Assembly: GCF_047634355.1 (NCBI RefSeq)
Contig: NZ_JBLIAL010000002.1
Strand: one strand, 5' to 3'
Source: Porticoccus sp002341315
GTDB taxonomy: Bacteria; Pseudomonadota; Gammaproteobacteria; Pseudomonadales; Porticoccaceae
Length of the DNA stretch: 64,000 nt
Part shown: one piece after another, positions 54,716-63,726 of the stretch
How the letters are laid out: every line of letters begins with the position of its first letter
Numbering within the stretch: the stretch's first letter is position 1
Program-made: the position numbers and the translations under genes
The notes under the pieces: generated by a model
Told to the model about the DNA's origin: nothing
The model's input: only the letters and a program-made list of their open reading frames with translations
The model's database searches: none

Positions 54716-55330
54716 GTGAAACATGAGATTGTTGAAAAAAATATCGGGCTGATGATTGTGCTGATCGTGGTTGCCATCAGCTTTGGTGGTCTAACCCAGA
54801 TTATTCCGCTGTTCTGGCAAAATCAAACAACGCAGCCTGTTGAAGGCCTTGAACCGCTGGGGCCATTGGCATTGGAAGGTCGAGATATTTACATCCGTGA
54901 AGGCTGCCATGTGTGCCACACGCAGATGGTCAGGCCGTTGCGTGCTGAAACCGAACGTTATGGTCACTATTCTGTCGCGGGTGAGCATGTTTACGAGCAT
55001 CCTTTCCTCTGGGGCTCCAAACGCACTGGTCCCGATTTGGCGCGGGTTGGTGGCCGCTATAGTGATGACTGGCAGCGGGCCCACCTCTATAACCCAAGGG
55101 ATGTGGTACCTGAGTCAAACATGCCGGCATTCCCCTGGCTGTTTGAAAATACGCTAACTGGTAAAGATACTGCGGCCAAAATGAAGGCATTGAAAACAGT
55201 TGGCGTACCCTATTCAGATGAGGATATCGCCAATGCCGCTGCACCTTTTGCCAACGGTGAGGTAAAGGAAATTGATGCGCTGGTGGTATACCTCCAGCAA
55301 CTGGGCACACTTTTGACGCAGAAACGCTAA
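54716..55330 (+). CDS. ccoO: cbb3 oxidase subunit II (mono-haem c)
   Basis: CcoO passes electrons to CcoN. The 204-residue protein has one N-terminal membrane helix (about residues 12-32), one haem c site REGCHVCHTQMVRP, and the axial Met in PESNMPAFPWL. It starts with GTG 54716 with a GGAG ahead. Its stop overlaps the ccoQ start (TAATG). Confidence 0.97.
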   Translation: MKHEIVEKNIGLMIVLIVVAISFGGLTQIIPLFWQNQTTQPVEGLEPLGPLALEGRDIYIREGCHVCHTQMVRPLRAETERYGHYSVAGEHVYEHPFLWGSKRTGPDLARVGGRYSDDWQRAHLYNPRDVVPESNMPAFPWLFENTLTGKDTAAKMKALKTVGVPYSDEDIANAAAPFANGEVKEIDALVVYLQQLGTLLTQKR

Positions 55331-55509
55331 TGGATCAGGGCACATTACAAGGTATCGGCACCATACTCACCATGATCGCTTTTCTCGGGGTCTGTTGGTG
55401 GGCTTACAGTGGCCGCAAGAAAAAAGATTTTGATGAGGCGGCACAACTACCCTTTGTTGATGACACCAAAGTTGATGACACCAAATCTTCTCAGGATGAA
55501 GATAAGTAG
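55330..55509 (+). CDS. ccoQ: cbb3 oxidase subunit CcoQ
   Basis: The 59-residue protein (MDQGTLQGIGTILTMIAFLG...) has a single membrane helix (residues about 7-26) followed by SGRKKKDFDEAAQLPF and an acidic tail, the CcoQ pattern. It stabilises the oxidase complex. Its first base overlaps the ccoO stop. The tail contains a small duplicated segment, VDDTKVDDTK. Confidence 0.93.
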   Translation: MDQGTLQGIGTILTMIAFLGVCWWAYSGRKKKDFDEAAQLPFVDDTKVDDTKSSQDEDK

Positions 55510-55523
55510 AGGCATGAGCTGAC

Positions 55524-56423
55524 ATGAATACCTTCTGGAGTATCTGGATTATCGTATTTACCGCAATCACCATTGCGGGCTGTACATGGCTGTTGTTCGC
55601 CAATCGCAAGGTTGAAGTTTCCGATGACACCAAAGAGGGCGAGTCCCCAAAAACAGGCCATGTTTACGACGGTATCGAGGAGTATGACAATCCTCTACCA
55701 GGCTGGTGGTTCAAGATGTTCGTGGGCACCGTCGTATTCGGGGTCATTTATCTGGTGCTGTATCCAGGGCTGGGTAATTTTGGTGGTGTACTCGGCTGGA
55801 CACAGGTGGGCCAGTGGGAAGAGGAGGTGGCCGAGGCAGAGGCGAAGTATGCGCCACTCTATGAGCAGTATAGTGAAACGCCGGTTGAGGAGTTGATTGC
55901 CAATCCCGAAGCCATGAAAATGAGTCGCCGTCTGTTCAATAATAACTGTGCGGTCTGTCATGGCTCCGATGGCAGGGGCAGCTATGGCTTCCCCAACCTG
56001 GCTGACAGTGACTGGCTCTATGGCGGCAGTGCGGAAGATATCAAGACGACGCTGGTCAATGGGCGGCAGGGTGCCATGCCGGCCCTGGGGGGGGCTCTGG
56101 GCGAGGATGGTGTGGACAATGTCGCCGAGTATGTCTTCAAACTCAGCGGTCGCGAGCATGATGCCAAAAAAGCCGAAGCCGGTGGCCAGTTATTCGCCAC
56201 CTACTGCGCAGCCTGTCATGGTGCAGACGGTACTGGCAACAAGATGCTGGGAGCGCCCAACCTGACCGATGGCATCTGGTTGTATGGTGGTTCCCCTACG
56301 CTGGTTCGTCATACTATTCGCAATGGTCGAAACGGTAACATGCCTGCTCAGGCCGACAAGCTAAAGGCAGAAAAAATACATCTGTTGACAGCGTATGTGT
56401 ACAGCTTATCCAAAAACCAATAA
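55524..56423 (+). CDS. ccoP: cbb3 oxidase subunit III (di-haem c)
   Basis: CcoP receives electrons from soluble cytochrome c. The 299-residue protein has two helices near the N-terminus (about residues 4-25 and 58-80, GWWFKMFVGTVVFGVIYLVLYPGLG) and two haem c domains with CAVCHGSDGRG and CAACHGADGTG, each followed by a Met ligand (GAMPALGG, GNMPAQAD). It follows ccoQ after 14 bases. Confidence 0.97.
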   Translation: MNTFWSIWIIVFTAITIAGCTWLLFANRKVEVSDDTKEGESPKTGHVYDGIEEYDNPLPGWWFKMFVGTVVFGVIYLVLYPGLGNFGGVLGWTQVGQWEEEVAEAEAKYAPLYEQYSETPVEELIANPEAMKMSRRLFNNNCAVCHGSDGRGSYGFPNLADSDWLYGGSAEDIKTTLVNGRQGAMPALGGALGEDGVDNVAEYVFKLSGREHDAKKAEAGGQLFATYCAACHGADGTGNKMLGAPNLTDGIWLYGGSPTLVRHTIRNGRNGNMPAQADKLKAEKIHLLTAYVYSLSKNQ

Positions 56424-56461
56424 CGTTTGAGGATTTTGCCTAACGGGAGTGTCAAAATTAA

Positions 56462-57889
56462 ATGACGGGTGAACAAGAGCCGGAAAAAAAAGCCGGCAAC
56501 CGGTCCTCAGAGGAAGTTATCCGGGTTCTTGATCTCTATGAAACGAGAGAAAAAATTCAGACCCGTCAGCTTCCTGGATTTTATCGAAACCTGCAGCGCT
56601 GGACATGGCTGCCGATGCTCAGTGCCTATTTTCTGCTTCCCTGGATAAATCTGGATGGCCGCCAGGCCATCTGGTTTGACCTGCCGGCCCGGCAATTCCA
56701 TATTTTCTGGATCACTTTCTGGCCACAGGACTTCATGTTGTTGGCCTGGGCGCTGATTATCTCAGCCTTTGCCCTGTTCACTGTAACGGTTCTGGTAGGT
56801 CGGGTGTGGTGTGGATTTTCCTGCCCCCAGACCGTCTGGACCATGATCTTCATGTACATTGAAGACTGGTGTGAGGGTGACCGCAACCAGCGCATCAAAT
56901 TGGACAGAGCGCCCTGGCATACCCAGAAAATCCTGCGTCGGGGCAGTAAGTTGTTGTTGTGGGGGTTGGTGGCATTTGTTACCGGGTTGACGTTTGTGGG
57001 TTATTTTAACCCGATCCGACAACTGGTTCCCGAACTCTTTACCTTCTCGGCACATCCGGCAGCTGTCTTCTGGACGTTTTTTTTCTCAGTGATGACCTAC
57101 ATGAATGCGGGCTTTCTCCGGGAGCAGGTATGTAAATACATGTGCCCTTACGCCCGCTTTCAGTCGGTCATGTTTGATCAGGATACTCTGGTGGTTTCCT
57201 ATGATGAGAAGCGGGGCGAGCCACGCGGTGCTCGACGGAAAGACGAGGACTACCGGGCAGCAGGCAAGGGTGACTGTGTAGATTGTTCATTATGTGTTCA
57301 GGTATGCCCCACGGGAATTGATATTCGCGATGGGCTTCAATACGAGTGTATAGACTGCGGTCTTTGTATTGATGCCTGTAACACCGTCATGGACAAAATG
57401 GGTTACGAACCGGGTCTGATTCGCTTTACCACGGAACACGCCATGGAATACGGTAAGACCAGTATTCTTCGGCCCCGTTTTATCGGCTATGCCGTCGCGC
57501 TGGCTCTAATGGTGTCAGCCTTCAGCTACACCATTGTGACGCGTGTTCCATTGGGTGTGGATGTCATTCGTGATCGAAATATTCTCTATCGTGAAACTAC
57601 CCGGGGTTTGGTTGAGAATATCTATACTCTGAAAATCAACAATATGGATACGCATGACCACAACTACAGCATTGAGGTGACTGGCGACTACCCGTTTAAC
57701 TACCTCGGCAAGGATGTGGTCAATGTCAGGGAAGGAGAGGTGTTGAGTATGCCTGTCAGAATCGAGCTTGATCCAGGTTTGATGGATGTTCCCAACACGG
57801 ATGTTATCTTCGTTGTTGAGGCGATTGATAGTGAAGTTATTCATGCACGTCAGGAAAGCCGCTTTATTGGCCCGCGTTTGCAGCGCTAG
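56462..57889 (+). CDS. ccoG: cbb3 oxidase accessory protein CcoG
   Basis: CcoG (FixG/RdxA) is a membrane protein that reduces copper for oxidase assembly. The 475-residue protein has about five helices, two clusters of the 4Fe-4S type (CVDCSLCVQVCPTGIDIRDG and CIDCGLCIDACNTVM), further conserved WCGFSCPQTVW and CKYMCPYARFQ cysteines, and a C-terminal immunoglobulin-like domain. It follows ccoP by 38 bases. Confidence 0.97.
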   Translation: MTGEQEPEKKAGNRSSEEVIRVLDLYETREKIQTRQLPGFYRNLQRWTWLPMLSAYFLLPWINLDGRQAIWFDLPARQFHIFWITFWPQDFMLLAWALIISAFALFTVTVLVGRVWCGFSCPQTVWTMIFMYIEDWCEGDRNQRIKLDRAPWHTQKILRRGSKLLLWGLVAFVTGLTFVGYFNPIRQLVPELFTFSAHPAAVFWTFFFSVMTYMNAGFLREQVCKYMCPYARFQSVMFDQDTLVVSYDEKRGEPRGARRKDEDYRAAGKGDCVDCSLCVQVCPTGIDIRDGLQYECIDCGLCIDACNTVMDKMGYEPGLIRFTTEHAMEYGKTSILRPRFIGYAVALALMVSAFSYTIVTRVPLGVDVIRDRNILYRETTRGLVENIYTLKINNMDTHDHNYSIEVTGDYPFNYLGKDVVNVREGEVLSMPVRIELDPGLMDVPNTDVIFVVEAIDSEVIHARQESRFIGPRLQR

Positions 57890-57952
57890 TTGTTTCTGCA
57901 ACATTTTCCGACAGAGTATTTCCGCCCATAGTCAGCGTCTGAGGACACAGCC

Positions 57953-58462
57953 TTGCCACTTTCAACCGACAGCAATACTCCCCCCTGGTATCGTCAATTC
58001 TGGCCATGGTTTCTAATAGCGCTGCCAGGTAGCGTGGTAATCGCCAGTCTGGTGACTGTCTATATTGCATTTTCCGGGGCCGATAGTCTGGTGGTGGATA
58101 ATTATTATCGCGACGGCCTTGCCATCAATCAGGTGCTGGAGCAGGATCGGCGTGCCGAAGCGTTGGGGCTCTCTGCCGAGTTGCGTCTGGATGCCACCAG
58201 TGGTGAGTTGTTTGTCACTATTGATACGCTCCATCCACTACCAGAGCAGCTTGTACTGTTGTTGTTTCATCCAACAGACTCAAAACGTGATCGCGAGATG
58301 TTGCTGACCGAGATCACCGGCGGCCACTACCGCACCGACCTCAATCAACCATTGCTATCCCGTTACTATCTGCGAGTACTACCTGAACCCGACAGGGATT
58401 GGCGGTTAGTCGGCGAGCTGGATTTTGCAACTGCAGATCAGATTATCCTGAGGGCGGAATGA
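57953..58462 (+). CDS. ccoH: cbb3 oxidase assembly protein CcoH (FixH)
   Basis: The 169-residue protein has a membrane helix (about residues 20-42) and the FixH signature VDNYYRDGLAINQVLEQDRRA. It helps assemble the oxidase, probably in complex with CcoI-delivered copper. Its start is TTG 57953 with GAGGA 9 bases ahead. Its last bases overlap the ccoI start (ATGA). Confidence 0.93.
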   Translation: MPLSTDSNTPPWYRQFWPWFLIALPGSVVIASLVTVYIAFSGADSLVVDNYYRDGLAINQVLEQDRRAEALGLSAELRLDATSGELFVTIDTLHPLPEQLVLLLFHPTDSKRDREMLLTEITGGHYRTDLNQPLLSRYYLRVLPEPDRDWRLVGELDFATADQIILRAE

Positions 58463-60900
58463 CGCCACAATCCTGTTATCACTGTGGATTGCCAGTCCCT
58501 GCCGGTACTGATTGGACCTTGGAGATACAGGGGGAGCCAAGGGCTATGTGTTGTCCGGGCTGCCTGGCCGTTGCCACGGCTATCTGTGATGGTGGATTGG
58601 CCCGCTTTTACCGGTATCGTACGAAGAGCGCTAATCGTCCGGAAACTCCAGACCAGGCCTCGCTGGCAGTTTATGATTTGCCTGAGGTGCAAGCGGATTA
58701 CGTGGAGACTGTCGATGACCACCGGCAGATTCGCCTGTTGATAGGGGGCATTACCTGTACAGCCTGTGCCTGGCTGATCGAGAATCACCTGAGTAAATTG
58801 CCGGGGGTGGTTGATGTGCGGGTTAATGTCACCAGTCATCGAGCACTCATCACCTGGAATCCCGAATCACTGAAACTCAGTGACTTATTGGAAGAGCTAC
58901 AGCAAATCGGCTACGACCCTCGTCCCGTCAGTGACGAGGCCATACGCCAGTTGCGAGATCATGAAAATCGCCGCTTTCTGCAACGCCTGGGTATTGCCGG
59001 GCTGGGGATGATGCAGGCGGGAATGGTCGCCATTGGTCTTTACGCGGGCGCTTTTCAGGGGATGGAGCCCGAGTGGCAAAATTTCCTGCGATGGGTCAGC
59101 TTTATTATTGCCCTGCCGGTGGTTTTGTTCTCGGCCTATCCTTTCTTTCGAGCTGCATGGTACAGCTTGCGTCAAGGCCATCTGATCATGGATGTCCCTG
59201 TTTCACTGGCGATAATCCTCGGTTTTTCAGCCAGCTGCTGGGCTACCGTGACCCGAACGGGCGAAGTTTATTTTGACTCTATTGCCATGTTCACATTTTT
59301 TTTACTGTTGGGGCGATATTTCGAAATGCGGGTTCGCCATCGCAATGACATGCGAGCCGAATCGCTCGGCCAATTGTTGCCGGTGACAGCCAGGCGATTG
59401 AACGGCAACAAAGAGGAGACGATTCCGGTCAAGCTGCTGTTGCCTGGGAACCTGATTCGCGTTGCCTCCGGTGAAACCATTCCCTGTGATGGCGAGATTA
59501 CCGAGGGTGTCAGCAGCGTGGTCGAAGCTGTTCTCACCGGCGAACAGATGCCGGTCGGTAAATCCCCCGGTGATGTGGTGTCTGCGGGAACCGTCAACAG
59601 TGAGAACCCCTTGCTGATCAGCGTATCTGCCGTTGGTCATCAGACCCGTTTGTCGGCAATTTTGCAGTTGGTTGAAAAGGCGCGCAGTGATAAACCAGCG
59701 GCGGTTGCGATGGCTGATCGGGTGGCGGGTTATTTTGTCGCTGCCGTGTTGGTTGTCTCCGCCCTGGTGGCTTTTTGGTGGTGGCAGCACCAACCGGAGG
59801 AGGCTATTTGGGTTGTGCTCTCTGTGCTGGTTGTTACCTGCCCATGCGCGTTATCTCTGGCAACGCCAGCCGCTATTGCGGTGGCAACAGGCGAGTTGCG
59901 TCAGCGCGGCTTCCTGATCAGTCGAAGTCGGATGCTGGAGGTTTTGTCGCAAGTCGATCGGATTGTTTTTGATAAGACGGGCACGTTGACACTGGGTGAT
60001 CTGAGTGTCGTTGAGGTGATCGCATTGGACGATAAAAAAGCAACTGATTTGCTGGCTATTGCTGCGACCCTGGAGCAGGGCTCCAGACATCCCATTGCCC
60101 GGGCTTTTACCGGTATAGAAGTGATGGATAGAGGAACTGACGTTGTTCAGGAAGTCGGGTCAGGCATTTCCGCTACGATTGATGGAAATCGCTTTGCTAT
60201 CGGTCGGCCGGACTATATCAGCAGGTTGTTTGGTCTTCCCATGCCTGCTATGCCACCAGTTGATGCAGGCCAGTTACCACTTCTTTTGGTGGAACAGTCC
60301 CGGCCACTGGCCTGGATTATTTTACAGGATCAGTTGCGTTCCGGTGCGGCGTTTGCCATTCAGCAGCTGACAGCGCAGGGTCTGGAGACAGTTTTACTGA
60401 GTGGTGATCGTGTCGCAGCGGTTGAAAATATGGCGACCAAGCTGGGTATTCAGCAGTGGTTCGGGCAGCAGAGTCCAGCGGCAAAACTCGATTGGGTCAA
60501 CCGCTGTCAGCAGGCCGGGCACCGGGTGCTGATGGTCGGTGATGGTATCAATGATGTGCCGGTACTGAGCGGTGCCGATGCCTCAGTGGCACTGGGGGAT
60601 GCCAGTGATTTCGCCAGAATCCATGCTGACAGTATTTTGCTATCGGGCAACCTCAATACCTTGCCGGAAGTGATCGGGCTTGCCAGACGGACACGCCAGA
60701 TCATTCGTCAGAATCTCACCTGGGCATTACTCTACAATCTTCTGGCATTGCCGCTGGCCGCGGCGGGAATGATTCCTCCCTGGGCGGCCGCGATTGGTAT
60801 GTCTGCCAGCTCATTGTTGGTGGTGGGTAATGCTCTGCGGCTGAGTCGGCGTGGCGACGTACCCATGATGTGCCCACAACAGCCTTGTTTTGCCACGTGA
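58459..60900 (+). CDS. ccoI: Copper-exporting P-type ATPase for cbb3 oxidase, CcoI
   Basis: CcoI moves copper for CuB insertion. The 813-residue P1B ATPase has a leading Cys-rich zinc-ribbon-like segment (SCYHCGLPV, MCCPGCLAV), one heavy-metal domain (GGITCTACAWLIE), the membrane CPC motif (VVTCPCALSLATP), phosphorylation site DKTGTLT, and hinge MVGDGINDVPVL. The start ATG 58459 overlaps the ccoH stop; an in-frame stretch upstream is not part of the protein. Confidence 0.96.
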   Translation: MTPQSCYHCGLPVPAGTDWTLEIQGEPRAMCCPGCLAVATAICDGGLARFYRYRTKSANRPETPDQASLAVYDLPEVQADYVETVDDHRQIRLLIGGITCTACAWLIENHLSKLPGVVDVRVNVTSHRALITWNPESLKLSDLLEELQQIGYDPRPVSDEAIRQLRDHENRRFLQRLGIAGLGMMQAGMVAIGLYAGAFQGMEPEWQNFLRWVSFIIALPVVLFSAYPFFRAAWYSLRQGHLIMDVPVSLAIILGFSASCWATVTRTGEVYFDSIAMFTFFLLLGRYFEMRVRHRNDMRAESLGQLLPVTARRLNGNKEETIPVKLLLPGNLIRVASGETIPCDGEITEGVSSVVEAVLTGEQMPVGKSPGDVVSAGTVNSENPLLISVSAVGHQTRLSAILQLVEKARSDKPAAVAMADRVAGYFVAAVLVVSALVAFWWWQHQPEEAIWVVLSVLVVTCPCALSLATPAAIAVATGELRQRGFLISRSRMLEVLSQVDRIVFDKTGTLTLGDLSVVEVIALDDKKATDLLAIAATLEQGSRHPIARAFTGIEVMDRGTDVVQEVGSGISATIDGNRFAIGRPDYISRLFGLPMPAMPPVDAGQLPLLLVEQSRPLAWIILQDQLRSGAAFAIQQLTAQGLETVLLSGDRVAAVENMATKLGIQQWFGQQSPAAKLDWVNRCQQAGHRVLMVGDGINDVPVLSGADASVALGDASDFARIHADSILLSGNLNTLPEVIGLARRTRQIIRQNLTWALLYNLLALPLAAAGMIPPWAAAIGMSASSLLVVGNALRLSRRGDVPMMCPQQPCFAT

Positions 60901-60940
60901 CGATGGTCGATACTTCTTATTTTTGGCAGGTTATAACTCA

Positions 60941-61159
60941 ATGACCAGTTTGTATTTGCTGATACCTGTGTCCCTGATTTTTTGTGCATTGGCGATCTGG
61001 TTTTTTTTCTGGGCGGTAAACAGTGGCCAGTATGATGATCTCGACGGGGAGGGTGAGAGAATACTGTTCGACGATGAGACGGATGAATCTGTTGAGCTTG
61101 ATGTCGAGGCTCGTCCCCGTCAATCTGAAGACTCTCCACCCTCAAAGAGCCGTGAATAA
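60941..61159 (+). CDS. ccoS: cbb3 oxidase maturation protein CcoS
   Basis: The 72-residue protein has one helix (residues about 4-26: LYLLIPVSLIFCALAIWFFFW) and AVNSGQYDDLDGEGERILFDDE, the CcoS hallmark. CcoS is needed for haem b and CuB insertion. It starts at ATG 60941, and its stop overlaps the next gene (TAATG). Confidence 0.95.
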   Translation: MTSLYLLIPVSLIFCALAIWFFFWAVNSGQYDDLDGEGERILFDDETDESVELDVEARPRQSEDSPPSKSRE

Positions 61160-61893
61160 TGTTTGAATTTGACAGTATATCCATACTGGCAATGCTGGTT
61201 ATTGGTTTGATGGGTGCCGGGCATTGTGTTGGTATGTGTGGCGGTATTGTCGCCGCACTGGGTTTTGCCGCCGATGATCAACGCAGGCGTTGGCCAATCC
61301 TCCTAAGCTATAACCTGGGGCGAATTACGTCTTATGGGCTTATCGGTGCGCTGGTCGGTCTGCTGGGGTTGTTTGGTCATGAATACCTGTCTCTGGGGCC
61401 TTCACTGCGTATTTTTGCGGGGGTGCTGCTTATTCTGATGGGGTTGTATCTGGCGGGTTGGTGGCACTTCCTGTCATGGCTTGAGCGTGGGGGGCAACAT
61501 GCCTGGCGCCATATTCAGCCTTTCGCAACCAGGTTGTTTCGTGTCCGCACGGTTGGCAGGGCCTTTCTGTTTGGTATGTTATGGGGTTGGTTACCTTGTG
61601 GACTGGTGTATTCGGCACTGGTTTACGCCGCTGCCACTGCTCACCCTGTGTCGAGTGCACTATCCATGATGGCGTTCGGCCTGGGCACGTTGCCGGTCAT
61701 GCTGGCCGGAGGTGTTTTCTCCAGTCAACTTAAGCGGTGGTTGCAGATTCGTGCTTTGAGAACAGCCATGGGGATGATAGTCATCGTATTTGGTGCGTGG
61801 ACCCTCTGGAATGCGATGGCCCATAATCATCAACGGGAAGTGACTTCTGAACAAAGTGATGGGATTAGTGCTCATCAGCACATGCACCATTGA
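61159..61893 (+). CDS. TauE/SafE-like membrane protein of the cco locus
   Basis: The 244-residue inner-membrane protein (six or so helices) has the conserved GAGHCVGMCGGIVAALG start and FGMLWGWLPCGLVYSAL, with Cys residues in both repeat halves. The DsbD/SafE superfamily includes copper and sulfur compound transporters. Such a gene follows ccoS in Pseudomonas too, so a role in copper supply or cbb3 maturation is plausible but not proven. The His-containing tail HQREV...HQHMHH could bind metal. It is translationally coupled to ccoS. Confidence 0.88.
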   Translation: MFEFDSISILAMLVIGLMGAGHCVGMCGGIVAALGFAADDQRRRWPILLSYNLGRITSYGLIGALVGLLGLFGHEYLSLGPSLRIFAGVLLILMGLYLAGWWHFLSWLERGGQHAWRHIQPFATRLFRVRTVGRAFLFGMLWGWLPCGLVYSALVYAAATAHPVSSALSMMAFGLGTLPVMLAGGVFSSQLKRWLQIRALRTAMGMIVIVFGAWTLWNAMAHNHQREVTSEQSDGISAHQHMHH

Positions 61894-61917
61894 CTGTGGT
61901 AAGTGTTATAAGGGTTA

Positions 61918-61931
61918 TTGATTTCGATCAA
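61918..61931 (+). promoter_or_regulatory. FNR/ANR box before the YIP1 gene
   Basis: TTGAT-TTCG-ATCAA is a perfect FNR/ANR site. TATAAA at 61955-61960 is exactly placed as the -10 with the box centred near -42. Confidence 0.85.
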
Positions 61932-62032
61932 TGCCAACGGTTTGATTTAAGCGGTATAAAAGCAGGTGTTTTATAATAAACTATACGTCTGTTGGCCGAT
62001 TGTTAGTCTTAAATAAGAAAAATGGGGATTTT

Positions 62033-62632
62033 ATGCTAGGTCACATTGCCGGGTTACTCTACGATCCACAGTCTGAGTGGAAGAAAATCGCCGCGCTGTC
62101 CGATGAGACAATCAAGCGCATGGCCATCTATTTTATATTCCTGGGTATGATTCCTGCGATCGGGTTTTATATCGGAACAACGAAGTTTGGATGGACGATT
62201 GTCCATGATGAGCCCACCAGAATTACCGAAGCTAGCGCAATACCCTTGATAGTCATGTTTTACTTTGCCCTGATGGGTGCGCTGGTATTTATCGGCTGGA
62301 TGATTGCCTGGATGTCAAAAACCTATAATAGTGAATCGAGCCCATTAAAAGGGTTTGTGTTTATGGGTCTCTGTTGTAGCCCGGTTTTTCTGGCAGGTAT
62401 TTTTGCGGTTTATCCGATTTGGTGGTTGGATCTCCTACTTGCTATCGCCGCCTGCAGCTATGCGATTCGGTTGATGTACCTGGGTATTCCCGATGTAATG
62501 AACGTGCCAGAGGATCAGGGCTTTCTCTATGCCAGCGCTATTTTTGCTGTTTCTCTGGTGTACGTGGTGGTTGTTCTGGTGGCCACGGCATTGCTCTGGG
62601 AATATGTTGCAGCACCGGTTTTCACCAACTGA
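62033..62632 (+). CDS. YIP1 family membrane protein
   Basis: The 199-residue protein begins MLGHIAGLLYDPQSEWKKIA, the bacterial Yip1-domain opening, followed by five hydrophobic helices (near residues 35-55, 75-98, 112-135, 140-155 and 172-195). The function of bacterial members is unknown. GGGGA lies 5 bases before ATG 62033. A perfect FNR/ANR box and a well-placed -10 stand upstream, so it is probably induced at low oxygen, like the cco genes before it. A strong terminator follows. Confidence 0.85.
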   Translation: MLGHIAGLLYDPQSEWKKIAALSDETIKRMAIYFIFLGMIPAIGFYIGTTKFGWTIVHDEPTRITEASAIPLIVMFYFALMGALVFIGWMIAWMSKTYNSESSPLKGFVFMGLCCSPVFLAGIFAVYPIWWLDLLLAIAACSYAIRLMYLGIPDVMNVPEDQGFLYASAIFAVSLVYVVVVLVATALLWEYVAAPVFTN

Positions 62633-62646
62633 TAATCGGGGGAGCT

Positions 62647-62676
62647 AAAAAAACCGGGCCTTTGCCCGGTTTTTTT
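62647..62676 (+). terminator. Terminator of the YIP1 gene
   Basis: AAACCGGGC-CTTT-GCCCGGTTT with a following T-run, 15 bases after the stop. The A-run on the other side may let it serve the convergent InaA-like gene. Confidence 0.9.
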
Positions 62677-62697
62677 GTGTCAGGGATTTTTTGTGGC

Positions 62698-63432
62698 CTA
62701 CTTGAAGTTCGATGGTGATGAAAGCCAGGGCACACCTTTGTTTGGGCTGAGGTAGGAAAATTGCCGATAGGTGGAATTGAAAATGTCCCAATGGTGTTCA
62801 GTCATCGCGGGCATGTGTCGACGCATCTGGCGTATATCGTGTCGGGAAGCCCGGCTGATGGAAAACCGTCGACGGCATTTTTCGAGATCAATCAGTGCGA
62901 CTTCAATCTCGTTGCTGCCCTTCCTTTCGTGACGAAAAAAAATGTGTTTGTCATACAGACAGCCATGCTGCCAGCGACTATTGTGAAGTCTTGACAGAAT
63001 CTCGCCAAGTTTTCGGGAGAGAGCATTGAGCGTCTCTTTTTTCACGAAATCGTCAGTTACGCTCTTCTGCCATGCCTCAACACTGGAAAACCCAGCCAAT
63101 TCCCGAGTCGCCAGAATTGCCTGAATTGTCCCCTGGTGAAGGCGTGTTTGCGAAAAGACAACTTCCGGCGTTGCTATGCCCAGTTTGTGGCACACATCCA
63201 GTCGGTGGGTTTCGCGGGCGATGGTGGCATAGCCCAGTGGATGTCTGAGGCTGCGACAGGTATGGTCCGTCTGTTTTTTGATGTAGTAGATGGCGCCATT
63301 GATTCGACATCGCTGAACACCACTTATTCCGCCCCGGCGATGATTTGGTTCTTCAACCCAGGGGCCTTCCATTTCCCACCAGTAGTCAAAATCACTATCC
63401 GTTTGAGCGTCTTTTGATAACGTATTGATCAT
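62698..63432 (-). CDS. InaA-family lipopolysaccharide kinase-like protein
   Basis: The 244-residue protein shows the InaA/WaaP-type opening (DYWWEMEGPWVEEPNHRRGGISGVQRC), kinase-like lysine strand YYIKKQT, the HGCLYDKHIFF catalytic loop and LIDLEKCRRR in the place of the metal motif. It may phosphorylate lipopolysaccharide or a related glycan; the target is unknown. I used ATG 63432, since further upstream residues form a spurious hydrophobic extension. Confidence 0.85.
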   Translation of the reverse strand: MINTLSKDAQTDSDFDYWWEMEGPWVEEPNHRRGGISGVQRCRINGAIYYIKKQTDHTCRSLRHPLGYATIARETHRLDVCHKLGIATPEVVFSQTRLHQGTIQAILATRELAGFSSVEAWQKSVTDDFVKKETLNALSRKLGEILSRLHNSRWQHGCLYDKHIFFRHERKGSNEIEVALIDLEKCRRRFSISRASRHDIRQMRRHMPAMTEHHWDIFNSTYRQFSYLSPNKGVPWLSSPSNFK

Positions 63433-63726
63433 TATTATTATTCTTTTCTGGATAACGGTGAATGTCACGGTTGTTACATAAAAGGTACACAAAAATAGCT
63501 GAAAAAGCAAAACAGGGGACTGTGAGAAAAATCTCTAGCTCATGGGCCTGGATTATTTGAAAAGCCAGTGACCCAATTGACGTGTTTGTTAACGGTTTTA
63601 TTTGATTCAATTCCGATTTACTTTGTAGCATGGCTTTTTAGCCGAGACTGGCTGGAATTCAATACCCTTGGATGCTGTTGCGGGTAAGTACGGGCAGGTT
63701 CCGGGAATAATTAGAGAGGTACGTTT

